Source of the DNA: Enterobacter sp. Ag1
Lineage (GTDB): Bacteria; Pseudomonadota; Gammaproteobacteria; Enterobacterales; Enterobacteriaceae
NCBI GenBank assembly: GCA_000277545.1
Contig: AKXM01000032.1
Coordinates: 37,686 to 101,685, forward strand
DNA: 64,000 nt
Direction of reading: 5' to 3'
Made by a program: the position numbers and the translations under genes. The notes beneath the pieces are model-generated. The model made no database searches and was not told the DNA's origin. It saw only the letters and a program-made list of their open reading frames with translations. Every line of letters begins with the position of its first letter. Within the stretch, counting starts at the first letter, position 1. Shown piece after piece: positions 1-9,209 of the stretch.

Positions 1-82
1 CATGATCCTTCCCAAAAACGCTGGTTAAAAGGCGCTGTACGCCAGCAAAATCCGTTTCCTGATAGTTTTCTATCTTCATCAT
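1..82 (-). CDS. N-terminal fragment of an unknown protein, possibly a GNAT acetyltransferase
   Basis: The reverse strand opens with two consecutive ATG codons preceded by AAAAGGAAG, a good ribosome-binding site, and stays open to the window edge. About 27 residues are visible (MMKIENYQETDFAGVQRLL and on). The pattern of a short beta strand followed by an acidic residue and a helix resembles the first element of GNAT acetyltransferases, but no acetyl-CoA motif is in view. Family assignment is an inference; only the existence of a translated 5' end is well supported. It would be transcribed away from yhiN, with which it shares a strand and a 35-bp gap. Confidence 0.4.
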   Translation of the reverse strand, partial: MMKIENYQETDFAGVQRLLTSVFGKDH

Positions 83-117
83 GGCTTCCTTTTCATGCTG
101 GCAGGGGACAACAATGC

Positions 118-1314
118 TTAACCTGCATCAACCAGCGCCTGCGCGCACGCCCAGGCGGAGCTCCAGGCCCACTGGAAGTTATAGCCGCCCAGCCAGCCGC
201 TGACGTCCATCACTTCGCCGATAAAATAGAGGCCCGGGGATTTTTTCGCTTCCATGGTGCGGGAGGAAAGTTCGTTGGTATCCACGCCGCCGAGGGTCAC
301 TTCCGCCGTGCGATAGCCTTCGGTGCCGTTGGGCTGAACGCGCCAGGCTTGCAGGGTGTCAATCAGCTCGCTTTGCTGGCGGCTGTTGAGCTGCTTCAGC
401 GTGACGTCCGGGATCTGCTGCAGCTGCTGCAGGCACTCAACCAGGCGTTTCGGTAGCACCATCGCCAGCGTGTTTTTCAGGCTCTGGTTTGGGTGCGCGT
501 TGCGCTGCTCGTGAATAAAACCGTCCAGATCGGTGTCCGGCAGCAGATTCACGCTGACGAATTCGCCCGGCTGCCAGTAGCTGGAAAGCTGCAGAACGGC
601 AGGGCCGGACAGGCCGCGATGGGTAAACAACAGGCTTTCACGGAAGCTGACGCCGTTTTCTGCGGTGATGACGGACGGCACCGAGACACCGGACAGCACC
701 TGCAACTGTTCGAGCAAAGGTTTATGCAGCGTGAACGGCACCAGGCCCGCGCGGGTCGGCAGCACCTTCAGGCCAAACTGTTCGGCGACTTTATAGCCGA
801 ACGGCGTCGCCCCCAGCCCCGGCATCGACAGACCGCCGCTGGCGATAACCAGTTTCGCGCCCTGCACGCTGCCGCCGTTTAGCTGCAGGGTGTACCCCTG
901 CTCGTCGCGTTCAATACTCAGCACTTCGCTGCGCAGGCGCATTGTTACTTTGCCTTTCTCGCATTCGGCCACCAGCATATCGACTACCTGCTGGGCAGAA
1001 TCGTCGCAGAACAGCTGCCCGAGGGTTTTCTCGTGCCAGGCGATGCCGTGCTTGCCCACCATGTCGATAAAGTCCCATTGGGTGTAGCGGGCCAGCGCAG
1101 ATTTGCAGAAATGCGGGTTTTGGCTCAGATACGCCGCAGGCTCGACATAAAGGTTGGTAAAGTTGCAGCGTCCGCCGCCGGACATCAGGATTTTACGGCC
1201 CGGTTTTTTCCCATTATCAATCAGCAATACGCGGCTGCCCGCCTGCCCGGCAACCGCCGCACAAAACATTCCAGCTGCACCCGCACCTATAATAATGGCA
1301 TCAAACTTTTCCAC
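118..1314 (-). CDS. yhiN: YhiN/HI0933-family FAD-dependent flavoprotein
   Basis: This 398-residue cytoplasmic protein starts with a dinucleotide-binding fold (IIGAGAAGMFCAAVAGQAG, residues 8-26), followed by the family signature around residue 40 (GRKILMSGGGRCNFTN). It ends with a second FAD-contact segment (GLYFIGEVMDVSGWLGGYN). These features define the HI0933/BaiN-like flavoproteins. Their substrate is generally unknown, although BaiN itself acts on bile-acid intermediates. Length and domain order are normal. It is divergent from pitA, as in E. coli. The N-terminus is well placed because the glycine-rich motif begins within ten residues of the start. Confidence 0.93.
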   Translation of the reverse strand: MEKFDAIIIGAGAAGMFCAAVAGQAGSRVLLIDNGKKPGRKILMSGGGRCNFTNLYVEPAAYLSQNPHFCKSALARYTQWDFIDMVGKHGIAWHEKTLGQLFCDDSAQQVVDMLVAECEKGKVTMRLRSEVLSIERDEQGYTLQLNGGSVQGAKLVIASGGLSMPGLGATPFGYKVAEQFGLKVLPTRAGLVPFTLHKPLLEQLQVLSGVSVPSVITAENGVSFRESLLFTHRGLSGPAVLQLSSYWQPGEFVSVNLLPDTDLDGFIHEQRNAHPNQSLKNTLAMVLPKRLVECLQQLQQIPDVTLKQLNSRQQSELIDTLQAWRVQPNGTEGYRTAEVTLGGVDTNELSSRTMEAKKSPGLYFIGEVMDVSGWLGGYNFQWAWSSAWACAQALVDAG

Positions 1315-1543
1315 GACCGACTCCCGACTATGCTTAAGGCAACGGATTGTAAAGACCTGAGGCTGGTCGCACCAGCTTTAAGGTGAATAACAAATGCAGG
1401 TGATTGATAAACAAAATGTAAATCATTCCACCTGTGCGCCAGATGGCGACTAAAATCAAAAAAAGTCCAGATTTCACTTTGCCGCGGTGGAGGTTGTCTT
1501 ACATAATGCGCCGCGTTCATGTCCTCAAAATGGCGTAACGTCT

Positions 1544-3040
1544 ATGCTACATTTGTTTGCCGGCCTGGATCTTCACACCGGGCTTTTACTTTTGCTTGCT
1601 CTGGCATTTGTGCTGTTCTACGAAGCCATTAATGGTTTCCACGATACGGCCAACGCAGTAGCAACGGTAATTTATACCCGCGCTATGCGATCGCAACTTG
1701 CGGTGGCAATGGCTGCGTTGTTTAACTTCTTCGGCGTTCTGCTCGGTGGGCTGAGCGTGGCCTATGCCATTGTGCATATGCTGCCTACAGATCTGCTGTT
1801 AAACGTAGGGTCTTCTCATGGTCTCGCCATGGTGTTCTCTATGTTACTGGCCGCTATTATCTGGAACCTCGGCACCTGGTATTTTGGTCTGCCGGCCTCC
1901 AGCTCCCATACGCTTATCGGTGCCATCATCGGTATCGGTTTGACCAACGCGCTGCTGACCGGCACCTCGGTTGTCGACGCGCTGAATATCCCGAAAGTCA
2001 TTGGGATCTTCGCTTCCTTAATTCTGTCCCCGATTGTCGGGCTGGTGATTGCCGGTGGGTTGATTTTCCTGCTGCGCCGTTACTGGAGCAACACCAAGAA
2101 AAAGCAGCGTATTCACCTGACGCCTGCGGAACGTGAAAAGCAAGACGGCAAGAAAAAGCCGCCTTTCTGGACGCGTATCGCGCTGATCCTGTCCGCTATC
2201 GGCGTGAGTTTCTCTCACGGCGCTAACGACGGCCAGAAAGGCATCGGTCTGATTATGCTGGTACTGATTGGCGTCGCACCGGCGGGCTTCGTGGTTAACA
2301 TGAATGCTTCCGGCTACGAAATCACCCGTACTCGCGATGCGGTGAACAACGTCGAAACTTTCTTCCAGCAACGCCCTGACCTGCTGAAGAAAGCCACCGG
2401 CTCGGAACAGCTGATCCCTTCTCCGGAAGCGGGCGCAACTGAACCGGCTCAGTTCCACTGCCACCCGGCCAACGCGATTAACGCGCTGGATCGCGCGAAG
2501 CTGATGCTGACGGATATCGAAAGCTACGACAAGCTCAGTATTGAGCAGCGTAGCCAGCTGCGTCGCATTATGCTGTGCATCTCCGACACCACCGATAAAG
2601 TGGCGAAGCTGCCGGAAGTGAGCGCCGACGACCAGCGCCTGCTGAAGAAACTGAAAGGCGACATGCTTAGCACCATCGAGTACGCGCCGGTCTGGATTAT
2701 TCTGGCGGTGGCTCTGGCTCTTGGTCTGGGTACAATGATCGGCTGGCGTCGCGTGGCGACCACCATCGGCGAGAAGATCGGTAAGAAAGGCATGACCTAT
2801 GCGCAAGGGATGTCCGCGCAGATGACGGCAGCCGTTTCTATCGGTCTGGCAAGCTACACCGGGATGCCGGTTTCCACTACCCACGTGCTCTCTTCCTCCG
2901 TGGCAGGGACCATGATCGTGGACGGCGGCGGCCTGCAGCGTAAGACGGTAACCAATATCCTGATGGCCTGGATATTCACCTTACCGGCTTCGATTCTGCT
3001 CTCCGGCGGGCTGTACTGGATTGCGCTGCGCTTCGTGTAA
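1544..3040 (+). CDS. pitA: Low-affinity inorganic phosphate transporter PitA
   Basis: This 498-residue inner-membrane protein moves metal-phosphate complexes with protons. It carries two PiT signatures: [18 protein letters not shown] near residue 30 and [10 protein letters not shown] near residue 230. The hydrophilic central loop (about 260-390) between the N- and C-terminal membrane halves is typical. I chose the ATG at 1544 ([13 protein letters not shown]) because it matches the E. coli N-terminus; an upstream in-frame start at 1487 would add residues unlike the family. The gene is monocistronic and followed at once by a strong intrinsic terminator. Confidence 0.97.
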   Translation: MLHLFAGLDLHTGLLLLLALAFVLFYEAINGFHDTANAVATVIYTRAMRSQLAVAMAALFNFFGVLLGGLSVAYAIVHMLPTDLLLNVGSSHGLAMVFSMLLAAIIWNLGTWYFGLPASSSHTLIGAIIGIGLTNALLTGTSVVDALNIPKVIGIFASLILSPIVGLVIAGGLIFLLRRYWSNTKKKQRIHLTPAEREKQDGKKKPPFWTRIALILSAIGVSFSHGANDGQKGIGLIMLVLIGVAPAGFVVNMNASGYEITRTRDAVNNVETFFQQRPDLLKKATGSEQLIPSPEAGATEPAQFHCHPANAINALDRAKLMLTDIESYDKLSIEQRSQLRRIMLCISDTTDKVAKLPEVSADDQRLLKKLKGDMLSTIEYAPVWIILAVALALGLGTMIGWRRVATTIGEKIGKKGMTYAQGMSAQMTAAVSIGLASYTGMPVSTTHVLSSSVAGTMIVDGGGLQRKTVTNILMAWIFTLPASILLSGGLYWIALRFV

Positions 3041-3057
3041 GCCGTAGCCAAAGAAAA

Positions 3058-3087
3058 AGCGGGTCAGGAAACTGGCCCGCTTTTTTT
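3058..3087 (+). terminator. Rho-independent terminator of pitA
   Basis: A 10-bp GC-rich stem (AAGCGGGTCA pairing with TGGCCCGCTT, one G-U pair) around a GGAAAC loop runs into a T7 tract 18 bp after the pitA stop. Confidence 0.92.
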
Positions 3088-3114
3088 ATGCTTGTCCATA
3101 ACGCTGCCCTACAA

Positions 3115-3450
3115 CTAGTGCCAGATAATTAATCCAATCAGGCTAATCACCACCAGACCACACAGCGAACTCGTCAGAATAAACTGGCGGCGCAGGCGCT
3201 CACAGCGGCGAATAAACTCTTCATCATGATGATCGACATAGCGCTGGCCGTAGATATAGCGCACCAGCCTGACCTGCTTGCTGGGTTGACCATGTGAGGT
3301 GAAAAAACCGCCGCCATCAACGTATTGATACAGCAGCGGATCGCACCCGCGCAGCACCACCAGTAACGCGCGCAGTGAAGAGTAATAACGCGCCATATTC
3401 ACTACACAAACTACACAAAGCGCCCAGAACAGCGCGACGGTGCTGATCAT
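3115..3450 (-). CDS. uspB: Universal stress protein B, small inner-membrane protein
   Basis: The 111-residue product has a hydrophobic N-terminal segment ([20 protein letters not shown]) and a second one at the C-terminus ([15 protein letters not shown]), so it is a two-span inner-membrane protein. It is nearly identical to E. coli UspB, which is sigma-S dependent and needed for ethanol tolerance in stationary phase. The start at 3450 gives the E. coli length; an in-frame extension to 3552 encodes non-conserved residues and is rejected. It is divergent from uspA, as in E. coli. Confidence 0.95.
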   Translation of the reverse strand: MISTVALFWALCVVCVVNMARYYSSLRALLVVLRGCDPLLYQYVDGGGFFTSHGQPSKQVRLVRYIYGQRYVDHHDEEFIRRCERLRRQFILTSSLCGLVVISLIGLIIWH

Positions 3451-3816
3451 GTACCCCTCCCGGCGAAGCCCTCGAAGCCTTTGCTTCGGGACGACCGCTC
3501 TCCCCGAAAACCCTGTCAGACAATCCTGCAACGAATAACCGATACAGGTCACAGATCTCTTCCCGCCCGGCTCATTTAATAGTGTAGGAGATCCCTTAAT
3601 TTTTTTACCACCGCGTTAATCTTTATCAAAGTGGCCGCATTCATTTTTCGCTTGAATGTGATTGAGGGATGGCGCATTGTCGGGCTGAAGAAGGTTCGAT
3701 AAAAGCGAAATACCATCTACAATTGAAGTCTTTAGATCGGGTGACCGTAGCTCATGCCGCTACGGTTTAAAAGATGACGGCGAGAGTCATCGATAACTTA
3801 TGGAAGGAGTAACATT
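3451..3816. promoter_or_regulatory. Shared uspB/uspA intergenic region with leader hairpins
   Basis: This 366-bp stretch contains no gene. It holds a short hairpin on the uspB side (CGAAGC-CTTT-GCTTCG, about 3474-3489) and one in the uspA leader (CCGTAGC at 3745-3751 pairing with GCTACGG at 3759-3765). The uspA ribosome-binding site GGAAGGAG lies just before the ATG. Both flanking genes are stress-induced in E. coli. I cannot assign exact -10/-35 boxes with confidence. Confidence 0.6.
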
Positions 3817-4254
3817 ATGGCTTACAAACACATTCTGATCGCGGTTGACCTCTCCCCTGAGAGTAAAGTCCTGGTAGAAAAAGCCGTCTCCATGGCTCGG
3901 CCTTACAACGCGAAAGTTTCCCTGATTCATGTCGATGTGAATTACTCCGATCTGTATACCGGGCTGATTGATGTCAATCTGGGCGATATGCAGAAACGCA
4001 TTTCCGAAGAGACTCACCACGCGCTCACCGAGCTGTCTACCGGGGCAGGTTACCCGATTACCGAAACCCTGAGCGGCAGCGGCGATCTGGGCCAGGTGCT
4101 GGTCGATGCCATTAAAAAATACGATATGGATTTAGTGGTTTGTGGTCACCACCAGGATTTCTGGAGCAAGTTGATGTCCTCTGCACGCCAGCTGATCAAT
4201 ACCGTGCATGTGGATATGCTGATTGTTCCACTGCGTGATGAAGAAGACGAGTAA
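3817..4254 (+). CDS. uspA: Universal stress protein A
   Basis: This 145-residue cytoplasmic protein is almost identical to E. coli UspA (144 aa), including the start [19 protein letters not shown] and the C-terminal segment [18 protein letters not shown]. UspA is a homodimer induced by growth arrest, starvation and oxidative stress. The second half carries [14 protein letters not shown] instead of the complete G-2x-G-9x-G(S/T) ATP-binding motif of ATP-binding family members, consistent with the non-ATP-binding UspA class. In K-12 it is followed by dtpB, which is missing here. Confidence 0.97.
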   Translation: MAYKHILIAVDLSPESKVLVEKAVSMARPYNAKVSLIHVDVNYSDLYTGLIDVNLGDMQKRISEETHHALTELSTGAGYPITETLSGSGDLGQVLVDAIKKYDMDLVVCGHHQDFWSKLMSSARQLINTVHVDMLIVPLRDEEDE

Positions 4255-4261
4255 CGGTATT

Positions 4262-4368
4262 GCCCCTCACCCTAACCCTCTCCCCAAAGGGGAGAGGGGA
4301 CTCGATAGAGCCCAATCCTTTGATTTTCCCCCCTTTCCCTTCCAGGGAGAGGGCCGGGGTGAGGGTCA
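4262..4368. repeat. GC-rich intergenic palindromic repeat, copy 1
   Basis: Two oppositely oriented arms of the CCCTCACCCTAACCCTCTCCCC type (4262-4300 and 4337-4368) flank a short spacer. The left arm folds on itself (CCTCTCCCC-AAA-GGGGAGAGG). Related copies occur near 25.35, 36.8-37.0, 45.88, 51.45 and 63.58 kb, always between genes. The right edge touches the stop codon of the DUF559 gene. Confidence 0.85.
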
Positions 4369-4704
4369 CAGCTCACTCAAATCCTGCAGAATCACCGTCA
4401 ACATCCCCTCCAGATTCTCCCGCAGTTCGTTATTCCAGAACCGCCTCACCCGCCACCCTTGCTCATTCAAATACGTCGTTCTTCGTTCATCATAGCCCTT
4501 TTGCATCTCATGCTGCCCACCGTCCAGCTCGATCACCAGGCGAACAGCGCAGCAGGCAAAGTCCACGATATAAAGCCCAACCGGATGCTGGCGACGAAAC
4601 TTAAACGTAGCAAAACACCTGCTGCGGGGTTGATACCACAGCAAGTTATCTTCGGGAGTCATCTGGTGCCTGAGCTGGCGGGCATAACGTCGGATCGGCT
4701 GCAT
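4366..4704 (-). CDS. DUF559-domain protein (Vsr-like endonuclease fold)
   Basis: The product (about 113 residues from MQPIRRYARQL) matches the DUF559 pattern: RHQMTPEDNLLWYQPRSR, then FKFRRQHPVGLYIVDFACC and LVIELDGGQH, with a C-terminal VRRFWNNE. This domain has the very-short-patch-repair endonuclease fold, and the conserved D, E-x-D and Q-H residues are intact. The cellular role is unknown. The start is uncertain: ATG codons at 4704 and 4716 lack a clear Shine-Dalgarno, and a GTG at 4767 would add about 21 residues. It occupies the uspA-rsmJ interval where K-12 has dtpB. Confidence 0.75.
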   Translation of the reverse strand: MQPIRRYARQLRHQMTPEDNLLWYQPRSRCFATFKFRRQHPVGLYIVDFACCAVRLVIELDGGQHEMQKGYDERRTTYLNEQGWRVRRFWNNELRENLEGMLTVILQDLSEL

Positions 4705-4785
4705 GGCATACAACATGCCGATGCAGCCGTAAAGTTGCGAGGGGAAGCAATCTCTTCTGCGAGGCACTTTCCAGCGTTTTAGTAA

Positions 4786-5538
4786 TTACTCCGGCGTCCC
4801 GGCATAAATATCAAACCGGTGCCCTTTGGTCACCACAGCATTCTGCGTGGCGACGTCGGCCAGCGGCGGCGCGTAGTCCGGACGCTTCACAACGACCCTT
4901 TTCTTCGCGAGCGCTCTGGCTGGGGCAAGCAGCCCGTCTGCATCTTCATCCGGCCCCACCAAAGACTGGAAAACGCGCATCTCTTTCTTCACCAGCGCGC
5001 TTTTCTGCTTGTGGGGGAACATCGGGTCGAGATACACCACATCCGGTCTCGGCGTGATATCGCTGAGCGCCGTCAGGCTTGAGGCATGAATCAGCTGTAA
5101 TCGCTCCTGCAGCCAACCACCGATTTCAGGAGCTTCGTAGCCTCGGCGCAGGCCGTCATCCAGCAACGCGGCTACCACCGGATTGCGCTCCAGCATCCGC
5201 ACGCGGCAACCGACGGACGCCAGCACAAAGGCATCTCGCCCTAACCCCGCCGTCGCGTCAACCACGTCTGGCAGATAGCTGCCCTTCACGCCCACGGCTT
5301 TTGCCACCGCTTCGCCACGCCCGCCGCCAAACTTACGGCGGTGCGCCATCGCGCCGGAGGCAAAATCAACAAAAATGCCGCCTAGCTTTGGCTCGTCGCG
5401 TTTGCGTAACTCCAGCCTTTCAGGCGTCAGCACCAGCGCCATCAGCGCCTCTTCATCATGCTCGAGCTGCCAGCGCTCGCTCAAAACAGATAAGGCGCCG
5501 GAGTCGGCGCCTGCTTCAGTCAGTAAACAGATTTTCAC
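4786..5538 (-). CDS. rsmJ: 16S rRNA m2G1516 methyltransferase RsmJ
   Basis: This 250-residue SAM-dependent enzyme methylates G1516 of 16S rRNA. It is very close to E. coli RsmJ (YhiQ). The central [21 protein letters not shown] precedes the SAM-binding strand [17 protein letters not shown], and the catalytic-type motif [10 protein letters not shown] follows. It starts 8 bp after the prlC stop on the same strand, so the two are probably one prlC-rsmJ transcript under the heat-shock promoter upstream of prlC. Confidence 0.96.
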   Translation of the reverse strand: MKICLLTEAGADSGALSVLSERWQLEHDEEALMALVLTPERLELRKRDEPKLGGIFVDFASGAMAHRRKFGGGRGEAVAKAVGVKGSYLPDVVDATAGLGRDAFVLASVGCRVRMLERNPVVAALLDDGLRRGYEAPEIGGWLQERLQLIHASSLTALSDITPRPDVVYLDPMFPHKQKSALVKKEMRVFQSLVGPDEDADGLLAPARALAKKRVVVKRPDYAPPLADVATQNAVVTKGHRFDIYAGTPE

Positions 5539-5546
5539 GTGGTGGC

Positions 5547-7589
5547 TTAACCCTGAATACCGTAGTGATCCAGCATCGCGTCCAGCTGCGGCTCGCGCCC
5601 GCGGAAGCGTTTGAACAGCTCCATCGGCTCTTCCGAACCGCCACGGGTCAGGATGTTATCGAGGAACGACTGGCCGGTTTCGCGGTTGAAAATACCCTCT
5701 TCTTCGAAGCGAGAGAACGCGTCCGCCGCCAGCACGTCGGCCCACAGGTAGCTGTAGTAACCCGCCGCGTAACCACCGGCAAATATATGGCTGAAGGCGT
5801 GCGGGAAGCGGCCCCAGCTCGGCCCCGGCACCACGGCAACCTGTTTCTTAATTTCGGCCAGCGTCTGCAGCACTTTCGCGCCCTGCTCCGGGTTGAATTC
5901 CGCATGCAGGCGGAAGTCGAACAGGCCGAACTCCAGCTGACGCAGAATAAACAGCGCTGCCTGGTAGTTTTTCGCCGCCAGCATTTTTTCCAGCAGCTCA
6001 ACAGGCAGAGATTCACCGGTTTCATAATGACCGGAGATAAACGCCAGCGCTTCCGGCTCCCAGCACCAGTTTTCCATAAACTGGCTCGGCAGCTCGACCG
6101 CATCCCACGGCACGCCGTTGATACCGGACACGCCCGCGGTTTCGATTTTGGTCAGCATGTGGTGCAGGACGTGACCAAATTCATGGAACAGGGTGATCAC
6201 TTCATCGTGGGTAAACAGCGCAGGTTTGCCGTTCACCGGGCGGTTGAAGTTACAGGTCAGATAGGCCACCGGTTTTTGCAGTGAGCCATCGGCGCGGCGC
6301 ATTTTGCCCACGCAGTCATCCATCCACGCCCCGCCGCGTTTGTGCTCGCGAGCGTAGAGGTCGAGATAGAAGCTGCCGCGCAGCTCGCCCTGGTCGTCAT
6401 ACAGCTCGAAGAAGCGCACGTCCGGGTGCCAGACGTCGATATCTTTCCGCTCTTTGGCGGTGATGCCGTAGATGCGCTTCACGACTTCGAACAGACCATT
6501 TACCGCGCGCTCTTCCGGGAAGTACGGGCGCAGCTGTTCGTCGCTGATGCTGTAGAGATGCTGTTTCTGTTTTTCGCTGTACCAGGTGATGTCCCACGGC
6601 TCCAGCTCTTCCACGCCGTAATGCTCTTTCGCATAGGCGCGCAGCTGAGCCAGCTCGGCTTCACCCTGCGGACGGGCGCGTTTGGCCAGGTCTGACAGGA
6701 ACTCCAGTACCTGCTGCGGGTTTTCCGCCATTTTGGTGGCCAGGGATTTTTCCGCGTAGTTGCCAAAGCCCAGGAGCTGAGCCAACTCGTGGCGCAGCTC
6801 CAGAATCTCTTCCATCACCGGGGTGTTATCCCACTTCCCGGCATTCGGGCCCTGGTCAGAAGCGCGAGTGGAATAGGCGCGGTACATCTCTTCGCGCAGC
6901 GCACGGTTGTCGCAGTAGGTCAGCACCGGCAGGTAGCTTGGGATATCCAGCGTCAGCAGCCAGCCGTCTTGCTCTTTGGCTTCCGCCTGAGCGCGCGCTG
7001 CGGCTAAGGCGCTTTCCGGCATTCCGGCAAGCTCGGCTTCGTCGGCGATCAGTTTGCTCCAGCCCATGGTGGCATCGAGCACATTGTTGCTGTAGGTGGA
7101 CCCCAGCTCGGACAGGCGAGCGGAGATCTCCCCGTAGCGCTGCTGTTTGTCTTTTGGCAGACCAATCCCGGACAGCTCAAAGTCGCGCAGCGCGTTATCC
7201 ACCGCTTTCTTCTCGGCGACGCTCAGGCTGGCGTAGTTCGCCCCGTCACGCAGGTCGCGGTAGGCATTATACAGGCCTTCGTGCTGGCCAACCCAGGTGC
7301 TGTATTCGGACAGCAGCGGCAGCGTCTGCTCATAGGCTTCGCGCAGCTCCGGGCTGTTCTGTACCGAGTTCAGATGGCTGACCGGGGAGAACAGGCGGCC
7401 CAGGCGATCGTCCACTTCTGCCAGCGGCTGAACCAGGTTCTGCCAGCTATAAGGCGCGCCCTGCGCAACCACGCTTTCCACCGCCGCACGGCAGTCGTCC
7501 AACGCTTTAGTCACGGCCGGAACAACATGCTCAGGTTTGATGGCGGAAAACGGCGGCAGCTCAAAAGAGGTCAGTAAAGGATTGGTCAT
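5547..7589 (-). CDS. prlC: Oligopeptidase A
   Basis: This 680-residue cytosolic M3-family zinc metallopeptidase degrades short peptides, including cleaved signal peptides. The zinc motif HExxH is in HEFGHVLHH near residue 470, and the downstream glutamate is in the following [11 protein letters not shown] segment. The length equals E. coli PrlC. I used ATG 7589 ([14 protein letters not shown]); an extension to 7628 is not conserved. One oddity is HEFGHV where E. coli has HEFGHG, outside the metal ligands. A sigma-32 type promoter lies 66-91 bp upstream. Confidence 0.97.
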   Translation of the reverse strand: MTNPLLTSFELPPFSAIKPEHVVPAVTKALDDCRAAVESVVAQGAPYSWQNLVQPLAEVDDRLGRLFSPVSHLNSVQNSPELREAYEQTLPLLSEYSTWVGQHEGLYNAYRDLRDGANYASLSVAEKKAVDNALRDFELSGIGLPKDKQQRYGEISARLSELGSTYSNNVLDATMGWSKLIADEAELAGMPESALAAARAQAEAKEQDGWLLTLDIPSYLPVLTYCDNRALREEMYRAYSTRASDQGPNAGKWDNTPVMEEILELRHELAQLLGFGNYAEKSLATKMAENPQQVLEFLSDLAKRARPQGEAELAQLRAYAKEHYGVEELEPWDITWYSEKQKQHLYSISDEQLRPYFPEERAVNGLFEVVKRIYGITAKERKDIDVWHPDVRFFELYDDQGELRGSFYLDLYAREHKRGGAWMDDCVGKMRRADGSLQKPVAYLTCNFNRPVNGKPALFTHDEVITLFHEFGHVLHHMLTKIETAGVSGINGVPWDAVELPSQFMENWCWEPEALAFISGHYETGESLPVELLEKMLAAKNYQAALFILRQLEFGLFDFRLHAEFNPEQGAKVLQTLAEIKKQVAVVPGPSWGRFPHAFSHIFAGGYAAGYYSYLWADVLAADAFSRFEEEGIFNRETGQSFLDNILTRGGSEEPMELFKRFRGREPQLDAMLDHYGIQG

Positions 7590-7654
7590 AAGCGCGTTCC
7601 TGATTAAAAGGGAGAGAGAAGCGCTCAAGCGGCGCTTTGTGCATGGAGTCTAGC

Positions 7655-7680
7655 ATGGGGTTAAGTGTAGCGAATTTCAA
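7655..7680 (-). promoter_or_regulatory. Heat-shock (sigma-32) promoter of prlC-rsmJ
   Basis: Read on the reverse strand, TTGAAA is followed after 14 nt by CCCCAT and then GCT. This fits the sigma-32 consensus (CTTGAAA, 11-16 nt, CCCCATnT). The -10 element ends 66 bp before the prlC ATG. The E. coli prlC operon is a known heat-shock operon. Confidence 0.8.
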
Positions 7681-7712
7681 TCCCGGGCGTTGCGCTGCGG
7701 TCGCCGGGAAAT

Positions 7713-7732
7713 GGGGCAGCAGGCGCTGCCCC
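7713..7732 (-). terminator. GC hairpin downstream of the acid phosphatase gene
   Basis: A perfect 8-bp stem (GGGGCAGC/GCTGCCCC, loop AGGC) lies 11 bp after the phosphatase stop and just upstream of the prlC promoter. There is no strong U-tract, so it may be a weak or Rho-assisted terminator. Confidence 0.5.
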
Positions 7733-7742
7733 AGGGGATAAA

Positions 7743-9014
7743 TCAGTGGGATTTCGCGGCCATGGCGTAGGCCGCTGGCAGGTTCAGGCGCTGCCAGAAC
7801 TGCTGGTCTGCCGTCGTGCCGGACAGCGGGTAGCCCGCAGGCAGCGCAGTTTTCACCATAAGGTCGCGGCGCTGGGAGGCGGAAAGCTTAGGCAGCGCGG
7901 CTTCCAGCAAAATTTCCGCCCCTTGCGGTACTTTCAGGGCTTGCTTCTCACCCTTCTGCTGCGGCAGGTCGTAAGTCATGGTGAAGCGGTAAAGTTCTTT
8001 CATCGCCGGGGCGCGGTACGGATCGTCTTTTGCGGAAGATTTCGCACATTCGGCCAAAGTGGTGCCGCACTCTTTTTCCAGCGCGGTACGCAGCTGATCG
8101 CGAGCTTCGTTAAACAACGCACGGTATTTCGGGTCGTTCAGATAGTTGGCGACGTTGCGCTGCGCCACCATGCGGGAGCCCATCACGTCCAGCGGGTAAT
8201 GCACGCCCAGCACAATGCGCGAGTAACCGTAGCGCGCACCGCGCTCAACCAGGGCTTCAAAGCGCTCCGGCACCATTTCGGCCATCAGCAGCGCATCGGT
8301 GTAGCCGGTGTTGGTGTGGCCGCTTGGGAAGGAGCCGCCGTCTGCGGTGTACGGTTTGTTGTCTTTAATCACCACATCGTCCGGCACGAGGTGAATGGTG
8401 TTGCCCTGGATCAGGAACGGACGCGGGTTATTGAAGTGCTTCTTCGCTGCGCTGGTGCTGACTTCGGAGGCTTTAATCAGCGCCGCGGCTTTGCTCAGCT
8501 CGCCTTTATCGTAGGCGGCCAGGAAGGCTTTCCCCAGGCGCGGCCCCATGGCATCGCTCAGGAAGTAAAGGTGGTTGATGCCCTCGGCATCCGCCAGCGC
8601 CTGATGGCGCGAAGTCTGCACGGCGTTCAGGTTGATGTTGGTGACGGTTTCAAGGTTCTGCTTAATCACCGAGTCCGGCAACTTGCTGAAGGCAGAAAGC
8701 AGCTCAATACCCGCCTTCTGGTTAGCTTTAGTCTGGAAGTCATAGCCGCTCGCCTTCAGCCAGGCGGTATCCGCCAGCTTTTTGCTTTGCTTCGCTTTAT
8801 CCAGTTGGTCGCGGGTCAGTTTATCCGCATCGCCTTTCAGGGCAGCGCGCAACGCCGCCAGAGACTGCATTTCAATCTCATCAAACGCCTGGCTGCTGTT
8901 GGCCGGGGTCACACTATTGGCTATCGCCGCGGCCTGAGGAAGAGACACATCTTTCGCCAGCGCGGACAGAGAGACGGCTAACGCGGCGGCCAGCACAGAA
9001 ATACGAAGTTTCAT
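7743..9014 (-). CDS. Large periplasmic class A non-specific acid phosphatase (PAP2 superfamily)
   Basis: The 423-residue protein has a cleavable signal peptide (MKLRISVLAAALAVSLSALA). It carries the full phosphatase triad of the PAP2/class A family: K191-x6-R198-P199, P230-SGH233, and S265-R266-x5-H272-x3-D276. It should hydrolyse phosphomonoesters in the periplasm. PhoN/PhoC-type enzymes are about 250 residues; this one has roughly 170 additional N-terminal residues plus a C-terminal tail, so it is a long variant rather than PhoN itself. Ribosome-binding site AAGGAA precedes the ATG. It lies between prlC and rlmJ, which are adjacent in K-12, so it is an insertion relative to that order. Confidence 0.88.
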   Translation of the reverse strand: MKLRISVLAAALAVSLSALAKDVSLPQAAAIANSVTPANSSQAFDEIEMQSLAALRAALKGDADKLTRDQLDKAKQSKKLADTAWLKASGYDFQTKANQKAGIELLSAFSKLPDSVIKQNLETVTNINLNAVQTSRHQALADAEGINHLYFLSDAMGPRLGKAFLAAYDKGELSKAAALIKASEVSTSAAKKHFNNPRPFLIQGNTIHLVPDDVVIKDNKPYTADGGSFPSGHTNTGYTDALLMAEMVPERFEALVERGARYGYSRIVLGVHYPLDVMGSRMVAQRNVANYLNDPKYRALFNEARDQLRTALEKECGTTLAECAKSSAKDDPYRAPAMKELYRFTMTYDLPQQKGEKQALKVPQGAEILLEAALPKLSASQRRDLMVKTALPAGYPLSGTTADQQFWQRLNLPAAYAMAAKSH

Positions 9015-9209
9015 TATTTTTCCTTTTATTCAAACGATTACCTTGCCTGGCAGCGACGCTATCCTGGTGATTTGACATTTTTATGACACCGTTATGTTTT
9101 GAAACGCTTTCTCCCGAACTGAAACAGCGCCGCGCCCGGGCGGTAATCCGCCGCAATCTGCGGTAAACTGTGGGAAATTTGTTTTCTTATTTGCGGAACA
9201 CCATCCCTC

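Noticed and set aside
5079..6284. 401-codon plus-strand ORF opposite rsmJ and prlC
   Set aside because: Antisense to PrlC with its HEFGH zinc site; no recognisable domain.
7746..8981. 411-codon plus-strand ORF opposite the acid phosphatase
   Set aside because: The opposite frame has a signal peptide and the three phosphatase motifs; this frame has no motif.
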